Positions 63,478 through 64,000 of a stretch of 64,000 nt of DNA are shown one piece after another; the first letter of the stretch is position 1; each line of letters begins with the position of its first letter. The position numbers and the translations under genes are program-made. The DNA is from Sulfurimonas sp. GTDB taxonomy: Bacteria > Campylobacterota > Campylobacteria > Campylobacterales > Sulfurimonadaceae. Location of the stretch: contig NZ_JAQTLY010000002.1 in assembly GCF_028714655.1 (NCBI RefSeq), positions 1-64,000 of the forward strand, given 5' to 3'. The notes beneath the pieces were generated by a model. The model saw only the letters and a program-made list of their open reading frames with translations. It did not search any database and was not told the origin of the DNA.

Positions 63478-63847
63478 ATGCAAAAACTTCATAACTACAT
63501 AACAAAGATATCAAATGAGTTTCTTACTGGTTCAGCGACAGAGCATACTTACAAGAGGACATCTTAAAGATTTAGTCGAAGCGATTGACGCAAATGTTAT
63601 CGCTATAAACGAGCCAAAAAGGGTAAAGGCGGGTGCGCCTGATTATCTCATTGCCACAAAGGCGGATAATATTGAGATAGGTCATATAGAAGCAAAAGAC
63701 ATAGGCAAAGACCTAAACCACAAAGATTACAACGAGCAGTTTACACGCTATAAAAACGCTCTTGAAAATCTAATAATTACCGACTATATGGAGTTTCAAT
63801 TTTACAAAAACGCACAGCTCTATACAGCGATAAAAATAGCTAAATAA
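63478..63847 (+). pseudogene. Frameshifted N-terminal remnant of a restriction-methylase gene
   Basis: From the ATG at 63478 the frame reads MQKLHNYITKISNEFLTGSA then TEHTYKRTS and stops. The next frame carries RGHLKDLVEAIDANVIAINE and PKRVKAGAPDYL up to 63847. Dropping one A at 63553-63554 would join TEHTY to RGHLKDLVEA, a conserved-looking N-terminus of large Type IIG or N6-adenine methylase proteins. Those normally exceed 800 residues; here only about 123 codons remain before a stop. It is therefore frameshifted and truncated. Confidence 0.7.
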
Positions 63848-63854
63848 ATCAGAT

Positions 63855-64000
63855 ATGATTATCTATAACGATGGAGAGTTGGAGTTAAATATTTCAGTAG
63901 AAAATGAAACGATTTGGCTAACTCAAAAGCAGATAGCAGAGCTTTTTGAAGTTACAGTTTTAAAGTCTCAAATGGGGGAGATGAAAGCACTTATTGAAGA
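63855..64000 (+). CDS. RhuM-like protein, N-terminal fragment at the window edge
   Basis: The frame from ATG 63855 gives MIIYNDGELELNISVENETI then WLTQKQIAELFEVT, the typical start of RhuM/virulence-associated and KilA-N-linked accessory proteins. After FEVT the expected NI-x-x-HI helix is missing and VLKSQMGEMKALIEE appears, so it may be a chimera or a fragment. The frame is open to the window edge. Such genes often sit in restriction-modification or mobile islands, as the preceding remnant suggests. Confidence 0.6.
   Translation, partial: MIIYNDGELELNISVENETIWLTQKQIAELFEVTVLKSQMGEMKALIE

Noticed and set aside
1-64000. tRNA or rRNA genes
   Set aside because: No cloverleaf with a conserved T-loop or rRNA sequence was recognised in the intergenic gaps by eye; a tRNA scan was not possible.

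Overview
The window is a low-GC, gene-dense stretch of a Campylobacterota (epsilonproteobacterial) chromosome. It most resembles a free-living Sulfurimonas-type bacterium. The inference rests on gene order as I recall it for the class (hemA-proS-fxsA-hemC-ubiD; HIT/pheS-pheT-aroA-ispH-rpsA-hypothetical-serA; tsaE-lptB-rpoN; MBL hydrolase/nadE/lpxK). It also rests on many TAATG and ATGA stop/start overlaps and on TATAAT -10 boxes without an obvious -35. No rRNA or tRNA gene and no CRISPR array was recognised.

Layout. 1-1188 is the 5' part of a chemoreceptor gene on the minus strand. 1370-13185 holds radA, fliL, acpS, thiS, a cation exporter, cmoB, a hotdog thioesterase, a metallo-beta-lactamase hydrolase, nadE, a DegT-type aminotransferase, lpxK, argB, an FAD oxidoreductase and two small conserved genes. 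13297-20763 is a long co-directional run for prenyl diphosphate, haem and menaquinone synthesis, with proS inside it. 20856-33073 carries a c-type cytochrome, argH, an OsmC protein, HIT and the pheS-to-serA cluster. 33318-38752 is a tripartite RND efflux operon whose inner-membrane pump is encoded as two genes. 38830-43606 has an HD-GYP protein, coaX, hisG, a methyltransferase and a metallophosphoesterase.

43722-52521 is a surface-adhesion locus. It has a LapA-like adhesin with an N-terminal retention module, two TAAG sites and C-terminal RTX repeats. Facing it is a four-gene operon for its type I secretion machine (TolC-like, ABC, HlyD-like) ending in a LuxR-type regulator. 52615-62809 returns to housekeeping and stress genes: YchJ, multicopper oxidase, nitroreductase, EEP phosphatase, cardiolipin synthase, PPase, S4 protein, trpD, tsaE, lptB and rpoN. 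63478-64000 is accessory: a frameshifted, truncated restriction-methylase N-terminus and a RhuM-like fragment.

Between genes lie several families of short structured repeats. Two REP-like palindromes, often paired, and a third sequence type concentrate between convergent genes. A 67-bp element with a covarying hairpin occurs at least twice, with a shorter third copy. There are also a 22-bp tandem array derived from one palindrome, a run of four hairpins and a perfect 21-bp inverted repeat. The points most worth a second look are the split RND pump, the compact dual-TAAG adhesin system, the proline-tRNA ligase with its editing domain replaced by a short Cys-containing segment, and the repeat families.
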